From NCBI GenBank assembly GCA_030594795.1, contig JAUVEK010000021.1, positions 1 to 14,444 of the forward strand: 14,444 nt of DNA. Direction: 5' to 3'. Made by a program: the position numbers and the translations under genes. The first letter of the stretch is position 1. Each line of letters starts with the position of its first letter. The stretch comes from Candidatus Nanohalarchaeota archaeon. Lineage in GTDB: Archaea > EX4484-52 > B79-G9. Under the pieces are notes generated by a model that did not search any database, was not told the origin of the DNA, and was given only the letters and a program-made list of their open reading frames with translations. Of the stretch, positions 6,792 through 14,023 are shown piece by piece.

Positions 6792-8765
6792 TTACTTCAT
6801 AAGCTCCTTGAATTTCTTTAATGTACCAGAAAGCTCCTTAATATAACCCTCTGTAGGTTTTCCATTCGTCGCATACTCTGGCGTCAGACTCATTCCAACA
6901 TAAGAAAGGGCTCCACCCATTTTTTTGACTATCTCTTTTTCATTTTTAGTTAGAGTTCCCTTCTCTAGAATATCACCCAATACCCTCTGGTATCTGTCTG
7001 CATCTTTCTCCAATTTCAAAAAACGTTTAACTCCACTCATAACCCCTTTTTTGTAAGTAGGATCTTTCGTATCTCCTGCATGCTTTATGGATCTATCCAG
7101 CACCTTATAACTTATTCCTAGCTGCTTGCAACGTTTCGCGCCCGCAGCACAAGCAATTTGTTCAAGTCTTTCTTTCTCATCCTTATTCCCTGCTTCTCCA
7201 GCTTTATCAAGCAATCCACCTACAGTTAGATTCTCACCCAAACCATGCTTGCCCTGATATTTTCCAGTCATTTCTTTACCAATAACATGCTCACTAACAA
7301 GGTCACGTATATAAGTCGGAGACTTTTTAAGAGATTCTATATCTCCAGCCATTGCACCCATATAATTCTTTACCGTTTCAATAACCCGTTCGGCGTTCTC
7401 CCCACTAAGGCCATCAACTACCTTCCTCAGCCCTTCATATTGCCCCCCAGTCTTTTCACTTAATTCATCAACCATCCCTTTTAATTCACCTTTAATTTCC
7501 AGGAGTTTATCGTCAAAACCCGCAACATTTGCATCAAGTTCTCCAAGTTTTGTTTTATAGCTACCAACCTCTTCCCTTAGAGCCTCTATTCCAGTATTAA
7601 CCGCACCTGCTACAGTCTCAAGATTATCTTGACTTATCTTTCTATCTCGTGCTAATGCATCTCCCCATTGCTTTCTAGTATATTCTAGCTTATCAGACAC
7701 TCTTTTGAGTTCTCCAAGTGCTTTCTTTAATTCTGATTCAGAAGCAGCATTTTTGACTGAATATTGTAAACTTTCAACCTCACTTTGTAACTTTTCAATA
7801 TCTTCAGCATTCTGTCCAGAAACACCTTCAACACAAGAGAGTCGACCAAGAAAGCTTTCTAGTCCATCTGCATATTCTTCCAACTTCGTCTTTAAATTTG
7901 CATCATTTCCTTTGAGTTCTTCAATTCTCGTGTTATAGCCATCCAGTTCCCCGCGAAGTCCATCCAATGTCTGAATAATACCATATGCCACTGTTTCAGT
8001 ATACTCCTTACTTCTCTCTTCAGATTCTTTTATAACATCTCCAAGTTTCTGTTTAACACTGCTTATGGCCTCCTGTAATTGTTCCTGAGTTGCAGCACCT
8101 TCAGCCTTCTCTTGTAACTCCTTAATCTCTTTTTTGTACTGTTCTGTAGTCCCCTCAAGATCCAAGACCCGATTAAGATAGGCTGCAACTTCTTTTCCAA
8201 TTTCCGATACATTTCCCTCGCATTTCTCAACTTTCTGAGAGAGGTCATCAATACTTGTTATATAGCCATCAACTCTCTTGCCAACATTATCGAATCCCTT
8301 ATCCATATCTGCCCGAAGATAACCTAATTCATTCCCAAACCCATCTTCAAGGTCCCTAAGACCTTGTCTTGCATCTTTCTCTACCTTACCAGTATATCCC
8401 ATGCCCTCTTCATGTCTATCTTTACTTTGTTTAGCCAAACGGCCAAGCATATCCTTATTTGTTGCATCTCGCAGATCACCTTTTTTTCCCTCCCTGGCGA
8501 GAGCGTCTTTATGTCTTTCAAGCTCACTCTTTAAGTCATCAATATCTTTCCTTGCCACAGTTTCAGTATCTTTTACGTCATCTTTCTTAGTGTCATCCTT
8601 AAAATGAGAATTACTAATTACCCCAACACCAGTTACATTAGTGTTGCTCGAGTTGGCACCTGCGTTCTGACCAGCAAACATATTTCTAAAATCAAATCCA
8701 GGTATTTTTTCTTCCTCTTTTGTCTCTTTCTTCTCTTTTTTTGTATCTTCGCTATCAGATGTCAT
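6792..8765 (-). CDS. Long coiled-coil protein with shared AGQNAGAN motif, 657 aa
   Basis: I do not recognise the family. Residues 1-20 are Lys/Glu/Asp-rich. Residues 25-55 hold DFRNMFAGQNAGAN followed by a TGVGVI pattern, shared almost exactly with the 291-aa protein just upstream. Residues about 65-450 are heptad-rich coiled coil with an approximate repeat of about 120 residues; compare EGAATQEQLQEAISSVKQKL with KNAASESELKKALGELKRVS, and TVAYGIIQTLDGLRGEL with TVAGAVNTGIEALREEV. Residues about 455-657 appear to be a globular helical C-terminal domain with two close cysteines (ACAAGAKRCKQ). There is no signal peptide or TM segment. The ATG at 8765 is chosen because a TATA-like ttaaaatatt (8781-8790) is centred about 21 bp upstream; the longer frame starts with TTG. 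A filament, tether or fibre-like role is inferred from shape only. Confidence 0.8.
   Translation of the reverse strand: MTSDSEDTKKEKKETKEEEKIPGFDFRNMFAGQNAGANSSNTNVTGVGVISNSHFKDDTKKDDVKDTETVARKDIDDLKSELERHKDALAREGKKGDLRDATNKDMLGRLAKQSKDRHEEGMGYTGKVEKDARQGLRDLEDGFGNELGYLRADMDKGFDNVGKRVDGYITSIDDLSQKVEKCEGNVSEIGKEVAAYLNRVLDLEGTTEQYKKEIKELQEKAEGAATQEQLQEAISSVKQKLGDVIKESEERSKEYTETVAYGIIQTLDGLRGELDGYNTRIEELKGNDANLKTKLEEYADGLESFLGRLSCVEGVSGQNAEDIEKLQSEVESLQYSVKNAASESELKKALGELKRVSDKLEYTRKQWGDALARDRKISQDNLETVAGAVNTGIEALREEVGSYKTKLGELDANVAGFDDKLLEIKGELKGMVDELSEKTGGQYEGLRKVVDGLSGENAERVIETVKNYMGAMAGDIESLKKSPTYIRDLVSEHVIGKEMTGKYQGKHGLGENLTVGGLLDKAGEAGNKDEKERLEQIACAAGAKRCKQLGISYKVLDRSIKHAGDTKDPTYKKGVMSGVKRFLKLEKDADRYQRVLGDILEKGTLTKNEKEIVKKMGGALSYVGMSLTPEYATNGKPTEGYIKELSGTLKKFKELMK
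8651..8695. repeat. 45-bp coding repeat, copy 1
   Basis: This copy matches 9192-9236 at 43 of 45 bases by eye. It lies inside the coiled-coil gene and codes for DFRNMFAGQNAGAN. Similarity continues at protein level on the far side of the motif. Confidence 0.85.
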
Positions 8766-8780
8766 ATATATACACCACAA

Positions 8781-8790
8781 AATATTTTAA
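8781..8790 (-). promoter_or_regulatory. TATA-like box of the coiled-coil gene
   Basis: On the minus strand ttaaaatatt is centred 20-22 bp upstream of the ATG at 8765. This indicates its own promoter and a leaderless message. The spacing is slightly short. Confidence 0.4.
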
Positions 8791-8871
8791 GCATTTGTCT
8801 TTCCTAGATGTTTATGAATTCTTAAATTATGTTATTTATGTAAAATATTATAATAAACTACTATTAATAAT

Positions 8872-9747
8872 TTACGCATGTTTTTTTTTCAATATATCAA
8901 ACATAGCTAAATAATCTTTTCCACTTCCTTCTTTTACAGATTCAGCAGCAAGATATATTTTTGCTGCTGTCTGACCATATTTCTCTAAAGTATGCTCTAG
9001 CTGATTATGATATTTCTCTGCAAAATCATCAAGAGTAGGATTCTCTTTTCTATCTTTGCAAAATACATCATAAGATGCCTTGATATCTATTTTATTACCT
9101 TTAACAAGAGATTCATCGTAGTCATCTTCTATGAGAGAGCCGAATGTACTTTTATCTATTACCCCCGCACCTGTTATTTTACTGCCATCTGAATTGGCAC
9201 CTGCATTCTGACCAGCAAACATATTTCTAAAATCAATATACAACCCACCTTTTTTCAAATATTCAGCTACGTCATCTACCCCTCCGCCTTTACCCCCGCC
9301 TAATCCGGGTTCTCCTTTATCGCCCTTCTCGCCAATACCATCTATCCCGTTTATCCCATCCACACCATCTCTGCAAGGTTTCAGTTCTTCATACTTCCCT
9401 CCAGACTTCTTGCCCTTCCCTCCAATAAGTGGCAGTCCAAGCTCAGCAAATTCCCCCAATAAACTATCCCCCCCAAATGGACCGTTATTTTTTGGCTTTC
9501 CTTTACCTGAACTATCATTAGTGCCCATATTCAGCCCAAAAGATTCATAATATTCTTCAGCTTCTACACCATCCGCTTGCACCTTTTTCAGAAGTCCACC
9601 ACCGTTGCCCTTTTTCTCCATATCCTCAATTTTCCTTTTAAGTTTTGAATACTTCTCAAGGTCACTCTCATAACCTCCCGTACTTGACGTAGCCATCATA
9701 GTAGTAAAAATTACTACAAAAATAGCAACGAATATCTCTAAAATCAT
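8872..9747 (-). CDS. Membrane-anchored collagen-like protein with shared motif, 291 aa
   Basis: I do not recognise the family. Residues 2-19 (ILEIFVAIFVVIFTTMMA) are an N-terminal membrane anchor or uncleaved signal. Residues about 28-46 are a short charged helix, and 47-120 are rich in Gly, Lys and Ser. Residues about 128-156 are Gly-X-Y triplets (GVD GIN GID, an interruption, then GEK GDK GEP GLG GGK GGG), a collagen-like stretch typical of extended fibres. Residues 172-202 contain DFRNMFAGQNAGAN plus a TGAGVI pattern, shared with the 657-aa coiled-coil protein. Residues 215-291 form a helical C-terminal domain. The ATG at 9747 is chosen over the upstream TTG because a tatata box (9771-9776) is centred 26 bp upstream, giving a leaderless mRNA. 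The protein is probably attached to the membrane with a rod-like stalk; which side it faces is unclear. Confidence 0.8.
   Translation of the reverse strand: MILEIFVAIFVVIFTTMMATSSTGGYESDLEKYSKLKRKIEDMEKKGNGGGLLKKVQADGVEAEEYYESFGLNMGTNDSSGKGKPKNNGPFGGDSLLGEFAELGLPLIGGKGKKSGGKYEELKPCRDGVDGINGIDGIGEKGDKGEPGLGGGKGGGVDDVAEYLKKGGLYIDFRNMFAGQNAGANSDGSKITGAGVIDKSTFGSLIEDDYDESLVKGNKIDIKASYDVFCKDRKENPTLDDFAEKYHNQLEHTLEKYGQTAAKIYLAAESVKEGSGKDYLAMFDILKKKHA
9192..9236. repeat. 45-bp coding repeat, copy 2
   Basis: This is the partner of 8651-8695, with two differences by eye. It codes for the same DFRNMFAGQNAGAN motif, in the 291-aa collagen-like protein. The copies are direct repeats 541 bp apart. Confidence 0.85.
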
Positions 9748-9770
9748 TTGGCACCAACACAATATTTCCT

Positions 9771-9776
9771 TATATA
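9771..9776 (-). promoter_or_regulatory. TATA box of the collagen-like gene
   Basis: The minus-strand sequence gtatataagg places tatata 26 bp (centre) upstream of the ATG at 9747. It supports that ATG as a leaderless start. Confidence 0.55.
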
Positions 9777-9906
9777 CTGCATATATATTTAGCGAAGTAG
9801 TATATTAATTTAACTAAGCCACAACTCTCTGAAAATAATCTTGGAAAAAACAAAAGAAACAGAAAAAGCCCTCGAAATCAGACACGTCAGAACGACAAAC
9901 AAACAC

Positions 9907-10563
9907 TTATGCGTATGTCCTCAGGGCATCTGCAGACATTGGTTTAGGCGGTCCAAACTCAATCAAGTCATAGTGTCTATAAACCCCGACAATCGTATCA
10001 GCCGGCCTGGGCAGCACCCTCTTTCCACCCACACCTCCAAGTATATCCTGATAAGATTCCTTAATATAATCAACATGATCAAAGTCTTCTGTTAATGAAG
10101 GCGCATATTCCTCCAGCCCCTCAATCTCTCTCCTTGCAGCCACAGGACCGACTTCTGGCACCAAAAGAAGATCTTTTATAAGAGCCTTATATAGCTCAGT
10201 ATCAGAAGAAAGTTTCTCTTTATTCAGCAATCCTAAATCCTCCAGTGCCTCAGCCATAGAAATCTGTTTTGGCTTACCTTCAACATATATTTGTTCCTCA
10301 TATATTTTCATAATTTCTCCTTTCTCAGGCGCATCAACACCAAACATTTCTGAAAGTGCACCAACTTCACTGGCGACTCGTTTCGGACCAAGCCGGTAAA
10401 CAGATGCTATCATACCCGTAACACCCTCTGCATCCCAAGGTGAAGAGTTATACCAGACACCATCGGGATCAGACCCTGAATATTGAGGAGATATAGGAGT
10501 TCCTCCAAAATAATCAGAAACCAACTCAGGACTCATTCCATCTATATCTGCGCCACCGACCAT
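9907..10563 (-). CDS. Uncharacterised acidic protein, 218 aa
   Basis: I do not recognise this protein. It has no TM segment or signal peptide. The first 45 residues are rich in Gly, Pro, Ser and Asp (GGADIDGMSPELVSDYFGG). The remainder is mixed helical, with a VPEVGPVAARREIEGLEEY stretch and a C-terminal region rich in Tyr and Pro. The ATG at 10563 is chosen because AGGTGA, a strong archaeal Shine-Dalgarno sequence, ends five bases before it; the longer frame begins with TTG. A TATA-like tttata at 10615-10620 would give a short leader. It lies on the same strand as the collagen-like gene, after a 159-bp gap, with a separate promoter there. Whether it works with the two shared-motif proteins is unknown. 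Confidence 0.72.
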   Translation of the reverse strand: MVGGADIDGMSPELVSDYFGGTPISPQYSGSDPDGVWYNSSPWDAEGVTGMIASVYRLGPKRVASEVGALSEMFGVDAPEKGEIMKIYEEQIYVEGKPKQISMAEALEDLGLLNKEKLSSDTELYKALIKDLLLVPEVGPVAARREIEGLEEYAPSLTEDFDHVDYIKESYQDILGGVGGKRVLPRPADTIVGVYRHYDLIEFGPPKPMSADALRTYA

Positions 10564-10722
10564 ATAATCACCTGCGAACAAATCATTACTAATTGATATA
10601 CAGGTGCAAGAACTTATAAATATTTGCCCTTATGGCTCTCTAGAAACCACCACCATAAACAACCCTCTCCTCTTCAGGATAACTATGACCAACAGAAATT
10701 ATACGAACCACCTAACCGCAAA

Positions 10723-10731
10723 CTATATATA
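10723..10731 (+). promoter_or_regulatory. TATA box of the three-TM protein gene
   Basis: ctatatata is centred 22 bp before the ATG at 10749 and 28 bp before the ATG at 10755. It supports a leaderless or nearly leaderless message from either. Confidence 0.5.
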
Positions 10732-10748
10732 TCATCTTCACACATAGG

Positions 10749-11477
10749 ATGTTTATGAACATGGACATATACGAAACAGTCTTTTATGATATATTGCAGA
10801 TAGACCGCAGCTCTACTTTGCTAACCGGCGAATTCGGGCACGACATCGTATTTGGACTATTGATACCAAGCATCCTCTTAATACTAATCCTCAAAGAATT
10901 CGGCAAATTCTTCGCAGGAGACAGCAAACTGGCAGGCACTCTTGTGCCCATTGCAGGGCTGGCAGCGATCGTCGTCGGAGGCTTCTACGGGGTCATTGCC
11001 CAGTTTTCAACCATGCTCTTTGTAATAATGCTCGCTATGTTCATAATTGTATATTTTAAAAGGAGACTCATCACCCGGGGGCAGGAAGGCGCAATTACAG
11101 GCGCCATAAGCAGCGTAGCAGGCGATGAAATAGACCGGGCACTGAAGAAGGCAAACCCCGGCGAACGAAAAAGAGCAGAAAGAGAACTTGTAAATTTGAT
11201 GGCGAAATGGGTCGAAATTGAAGAAAGTTTAAGAAGAATAACAGACGAGGCAAATAGAAGCGGTAAAGGTGCAAAAGATGTTATAATCGGCGGAAAACCT
11301 GCTGCAGAAGTTATAAGTATAGAGCAACAGAAGCAGAGCGATATAATATTAGAAATGATTGAGAAAATAGGGCTTTTCGGATTTAAGCGAAAAGATGTAG
11401 AGAAGATAATAGACCGCCTGAACTCTCCTCATGGAAAAATGTTAAAGAACAAAATAGATATTGCATTTAGAAAATGA
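10749..11477 (+). CDS. Three-TM membrane protein with helical cytosolic tail, 242 aa
   Basis: The function is unknown. TM segments lie at about residues 33-50, 64-84 and 87-104, ending with positive charges (YFKRRLITR), so the long C-terminal part is probably cytosolic. Residues 125-242 are charged and helical, with a possible winged-helix-like end (GLFGFKRKDVEKIIDRLNSP). The order of TM1 (LIPSILLILIL), a K-x-F linker and an Ala/Val/Ile-rich TM2 recalls the first three TM segments of the five-TM proteins elsewhere in the window. It could be a divergent relative with a soluble domain added, but that is weak. The start may be the ATG at 10749 or at 10755. It stands alone, divergent from the 218-aa protein gene and convergent with the PH-like gene. 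Confidence 0.78.
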   Translation: MFMNMDIYETVFYDILQIDRSSTLLTGEFGHDIVFGLLIPSILLILILKEFGKFFAGDSKLAGTLVPIAGLAAIVVGGFYGVIAQFSTMLFVIMLAMFIIVYFKRRLITRGQEGAITGAISSVAGDEIDRALKKANPGERKRAERELVNLMAKWVEIEESLRRITDEANRSGKGAKDVIIGGKPAAEVISIEQQKQSDIILEMIEKIGLFGFKRKDVEKIIDRLNSPHGKMLKNKIDIAFRK

Positions 11478-11526
11478 AAGCAGGGTTGATTACTTGCATT
11501 GAAGTCACAAATAATACCCCTCACTT

Positions 11527-12027
11527 CTACCTCCCTCTTTCCTTCTCCTTTTCAATAATCTTGTAAACCGCTCTTTCAACCATATAAGGAGAATCAATAT
11601 CCTTCAGCACATGCTCTTCAGAAACCACAACAAACACCACATCGCCGATATTCAGCACCCGCTGCGTTCGCGACTGCCTCACCCTCACATTCGTCAGTTT
11701 ATCAAACGGTATTGCCTCAATATTCACCCCGCCGCTCTTCTCATCATACTTCCTGACAAGAACCCGCTCCGTCGTAATCAGTATCATCTCACGCCTCTTC
11801 CTCCACTCGCCTGTCCCTATAGGCACAGCCGAAAGAACAAGCAAAACAACCCCGGCAGCATAAGGAGACACAGGAAGAACATCCCCAATCACAAACGGAA
11901 CAACAAAAGCAGCCACTGCAAGAGCAACAAGCAATATCCCGAGAATATAGTACTTCAAAAAAACCTTCCGCGACATTGTAGTATGATGTATCTTTTTCTC
12001 ATTTGCCAGCAGGTGCCAGTTAACCAT
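11527..12027 (-). CDS. Membrane bacterial-PH-like (DUF304) protein, 166 aa
   Basis: Two TM segments (about residues 26-48 and 54-74) are followed by a beta-rich domain of the bacterial PH-like/DUF304 type. This starts at ILITTERVLVRKY, has IPFDKLTNVRVRQSRTQRVL and GDVVFVVVSEEH, and ends in a C-terminal helix (SPYMVERAVYKIIEKEK). The family occurs on the cytosolic face of the membrane; no specific role is established. The length fits single-domain members. The ATG at 12027 is preferred over GTG 12045 because the TATA-like box at 12050-12056 is centred 26 bp upstream of the ATG and too close to the GTG. Two 19-bp palindromes lie just upstream of that box and may regulate it. Confidence 0.82.
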   Translation of the reverse strand: MVNWHLLANEKKIHHTTMSRKVFLKYYILGILLVALAVAAFVVPFVIGDVLPVSPYAAGVVLLVLSAVPIGTGEWRKRREMILITTERVLVRKYDEKSGGVNIEAIPFDKLTNVRVRQSRTQRVLNIGDVVFVVVSEEHVLKDIDSPYMVERAVYKIIEKEKERGR

Positions 12028-12049
12028 AAGATAATATTGAATCACTTAG

Positions 12050-12056
12050 TATAAAT
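12050..12056 (-). promoter_or_regulatory. TATA box of the PH-like gene
   Basis: The minus-strand sequence atatatttatac holds atttata centred 26 bp upstream of the ATG at 12027. It settles the start codon and predicts a leaderless mRNA. Confidence 0.55.
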
Positions 12057-12070
12057 ATATAAGGCATATC

Positions 12071-12122
12071 CGTTCGTTCAGAACGAACGATTCACCCTAA
12101 AACCGTTCGTTGAGAACGAACG
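12071..12122. repeat. Two tandem 19-bp palindromes
   Basis: CGTTCGTTCAGAACGAACG (12071-12089) and CGTTCGTTGAGAACGAACG (12104-12122) differ only in the loop base. Each is a perfect eight-bp inverted repeat around three bases, and their starts are 33 bp apart, about three helical turns. They fill the gap between the DUF357 stop codon and the TATA box of the PH-like gene. They could be a double operator for a dimeric regulator, RNA hairpins at the end of the dphB operon transcript, or a small repeat family. No T-run follows, so a plain terminator is less likely. Confidence 0.8.
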
Positions 12123-12126
12123 CTAT

Positions 12127-12363
12127 CTAGTAATCAACAATCCCCATATCCTTCCCAATCTCGCACCACGCCCACGCCCAGACAATCGCCTCAAAAGCCC
12201 GCACATAATCCTTTTCAGACAAAAAATGGCCGGAATCCGAGATATATGCATTGATATTAGCTAAATACTCTCTGCCCTTTAAAGACAGCGGTTTTATCTC
12301 AAGGGCCTTCAGCTTGCCCTGCCATTTTTCTGTTTCCTCTATCAGTTTCTTCTCAGTATCCAT
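12127..12363 (-). CDS. DUF357 family protein, 78 aa
   Basis: This is a small soluble helical protein matching the archaeal DUF357 family: LSLKGREYLANINAYISDSG is followed by the characteristic helix FEAIVWAWAWCEIG. Family members are 70-100 residues and of unknown function. The length here is typical and it appears complete. It starts eight bases after the dphB stop codon on the same strand, so the two form an operon, probably read from the dphB promoter. A role near translation or RNA modification is suggested only by its neighbour. Confidence 0.85.
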   Translation of the reverse strand: MDTEKKLIEETEKWQGKLKALEIKPLSLKGREYLANINAYISDSGHFLSEKDYVRAFEAIVWAWAWCEIGKDMGIVDY

Positions 12364-12371
12364 ATTATCAT

Positions 12372-13106
12372 CTACAATGTCTTCAGATATTCCTCTTCAG
12401 TAAAATGGAGTTTTGCAGGGATTATGATGCAGTGCGGCATATTCCCGAAATCCACATCATTCACATCCTTTATTCTCACATACACTATCTTTGAGCCGGA
12501 ATCACTCCCAACATGGGCAAGACAGACAATTTTAGTGGACTCCCTGATGATATTCTTCTTCAGTTTTTTTTCAAGTGCAAGAAGCACTTCCACTCCTTCA
12601 TTTGCAGTCATGCCGATATCAAGCAAAAGCAGGGTATGCAGACCATCTTTAAGATTCCTTGATATATTCTCATAAGGTGACTTCACAAAATAATTCTCCT
12701 TCGGGTACGGCAAAGACACAGTCCTCCCGAACTTGTAGAGCTGGAGCCCGCATTCAGCAACAGCCGTGAATATTGATGATGCATGTATGATAGAGACAGC
12801 AATTCGCTTTTTCCTGCAGCGCAATACAAGGTCAATATGAGTTGTCGCAGAAAGCGCATCTCCCCCGACAAGAAATGCCGTATCCTGCTTGCAGGCAGAC
12901 TCAAAAATGATATCCTCCTCCTCTACCTGCTGCCTGTTCAGTATCTGTATCTTCTTCCCGGCATGCTTTTCAAGAGCACTCCTATTTACATTCACAGGGC
13001 ATGTATAGAATTCCCCAAACACTTTCCTGCATTTCCTTAAAGCATCAGCACCCTTCAAAGACATGTCCCTCTCATCATATATGCCGGTACCTATAATGTA
13101 AAGCAT
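12372..13106 (-). CDS. dphB: Diphthine synthase, 244 aa
   Basis: This is an S-adenosylmethionine-dependent methyltransferase of the tetrapyrrole-methylase fold. It methylates the modified histidine of elongation factor 2 during diphthamide synthesis in the cytosol. It shows MLYIIGTGIYDERDMSLKG at the N-terminus, LVGGDALSATTH (about 79-90), HASSIFTAVAECGLQLYKFG, the SLPYP segment, then LHTLLLLDI and GMTANEGVEVLLALE, all in family order. At 244 aa it is slightly short but complete. The ATG at 13106 lies 26 bp from the centre of the palindromic TATA box shared with trm5, so the mRNA is predicted to be leaderless. DUF357 follows in the same operon. Confidence 0.95.
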   Translation of the reverse strand: MLYIIGTGIYDERDMSLKGADALRKCRKVFGEFYTCPVNVNRSALEKHAGKKIQILNRQQVEEEDIIFESACKQDTAFLVGGDALSATTHIDLVLRCRKKRIAVSIIHASSIFTAVAECGLQLYKFGRTVSLPYPKENYFVKSPYENISRNLKDGLHTLLLLDIGMTANEGVEVLLALEKKLKKNIIRESTKIVCLAHVGSDSGSKIVYVRIKDVNDVDFGNMPHCIIIPAKLHFTEEEYLKTL

Positions 13107-13127
13107 AGTACATTTGTGATTTACGTA

Positions 13128-13137
13128 ATTTTAAAAT
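13128..13137. promoter_or_regulatory. Palindromic TATA box shared by dphB and trm5
   Basis: ATTTTAAAAT is a perfect palindrome. Its centre is about 26.5 bp from the dphB ATG on the minus strand and about 27.5 bp from the trm5 ATG on the plus strand. No other TATA-like sequence lies in the 53-bp gap. One TBP site can therefore serve two divergent leaderless genes, with direction set by the flanking BRE elements. Confidence 0.65.
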
Positions 13138-13159
13138 AATATGGTTCGCAATAATTGCC

Positions 13160-14023
13160 ATGAACCTGAAAGATGCCCTTAAAGGCAGGCTATCCCCCGA
13201 AGAGATTGAATCCCTTGGCCGCTCTTTTGAAGTTATCGGCGATATAGGGATAATTGAGCCAACAGGAAGCCTCTGCAGGAAAAAACATGAGATAGCCCAA
13301 GCGCTCGTCAGCGTCCAGAAGCATGTGAAAGTAGTGCTCATGAAAACAGCAGATGTCAGCGGAACCTACAGGCTTCCGCAATACGAAGTAATTTATGAAG
13401 ACAAGAACAGGGATTTCTCCTGGGTTCCAAAAGCATTCAGGCCAAAAAGTGCCAAAGAGACAATCCACCGCGAGCACGGCTGCAGGTTCAAAATAGACCC
13501 GACAAAAGCATACTTCTCAGGCAAAATGGCCACCGAAAGAGGAAGAATAAGCGACATGGTCCGCGATGGTGAGAAGATTCTTTGCCTCTTTGCAGGCATC
13601 GGCCCGTTTCCGATTGTAGTCGCAAAATCAAAAAACGTCAATATAACTGCAATAGAGATAAACCCAGATGCCATAGCCCTTTTCAGGGAAAACATAACAC
13701 TAAACAAACTCACAGGCAAAATCAACATTATCGAAGGCGACGTTGGCAAAATCCTTCCGCAAACCAGCAAAAACTTCGACAGGATCATGATGCCCGCACC
13801 AAAAAACGCAGCAGACTACCTCGAAGAGACCCTCAAAAAAGCAAAAAAAGGAACAATAATCCATCTATACACTTTCCTGGGCGAAGAAGAACTCCAAAGC
13901 ATAGGCAAAAACATTGCTGAGCGCTGCAAAAAAGCAGGAAAAGAAGTAAAGATACTGCACACCAGAAAATGCGGGAACATCGGGCCATATCATTACAGGG
14001 TTGTTATTGATTTCAGGGTATAG
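13160..14023 (+). CDS. trm5: tRNA (guanine-37-N1) methyltransferase, Trm5 family, 287 aa
   Basis: This is a Trm5/Tyw2-superfamily class I methyltransferase. Trm5 methylates N1 of G37 next to the anticodon, which prevents frameshifting, and in tRNA-Phe it leads to wyosine. Residues 20-85 match the D2 domain (SFEVIGDIGIIEP, then AQALVSVQKHVKVVL). Residues 101-130 carry HREHGCRFKIDPTKAYFSG and TERGRI. The SAM site is FAGIGPFPIVVAK (144-156) with AIEINPDA and EGD. The catalytic-motif position reads DRIMMPAP in place of the classical NPPY; MPLP-like forms are known among archaeal Trm5 proteins. M. jannaschii Trm5 is about 336 aa, and the difference corresponds to the missing N-terminal D1 domain that docks on the tRNA elbow. 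It starts on the shared TATA box. Two tRNA-Pro genes with G37 follow about 100 bp downstream. Tyw2-like activity is a less likely alternative. Confidence 0.88.
   Translation: MNLKDALKGRLSPEEIESLGRSFEVIGDIGIIEPTGSLCRKKHEIAQALVSVQKHVKVVLMKTADVSGTYRLPQYEVIYEDKNRDFSWVPKAFRPKSAKETIHREHGCRFKIDPTKAYFSGKMATERGRISDMVRDGEKILCLFAGIGPFPIVVAKSKNVNITAIEINPDAIALFRENITLNKLTGKINIIEGDVGKILPQTSKNFDRIMMPAPKNAADYLEETLKKAKKGTIIHLYTFLGEEELQSIGKNIAERCKKAGKEVKILHTRKCGNIGPYHYRVVIDFRV

Noticed and set aside
11611..12054. A 147-aa open frame opposite the PH-like gene
   Set aside because: It is rich in His, Arg, Pro and Asn, typical of antisense frames, and fully overlaps a gene with a recognised domain and promoter.
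12071..12122. A CRISPR array
   Set aside because: There are only two palindromic units, with a 14-bp gap between them, too short for a spacer. No cas genes are present.
13582..13920. A 112-aa Arg/His/Gln-rich frame inside trm5
   Set aside because: It is an out-of-frame shadow of the methyltransferase core, with no support of its own.
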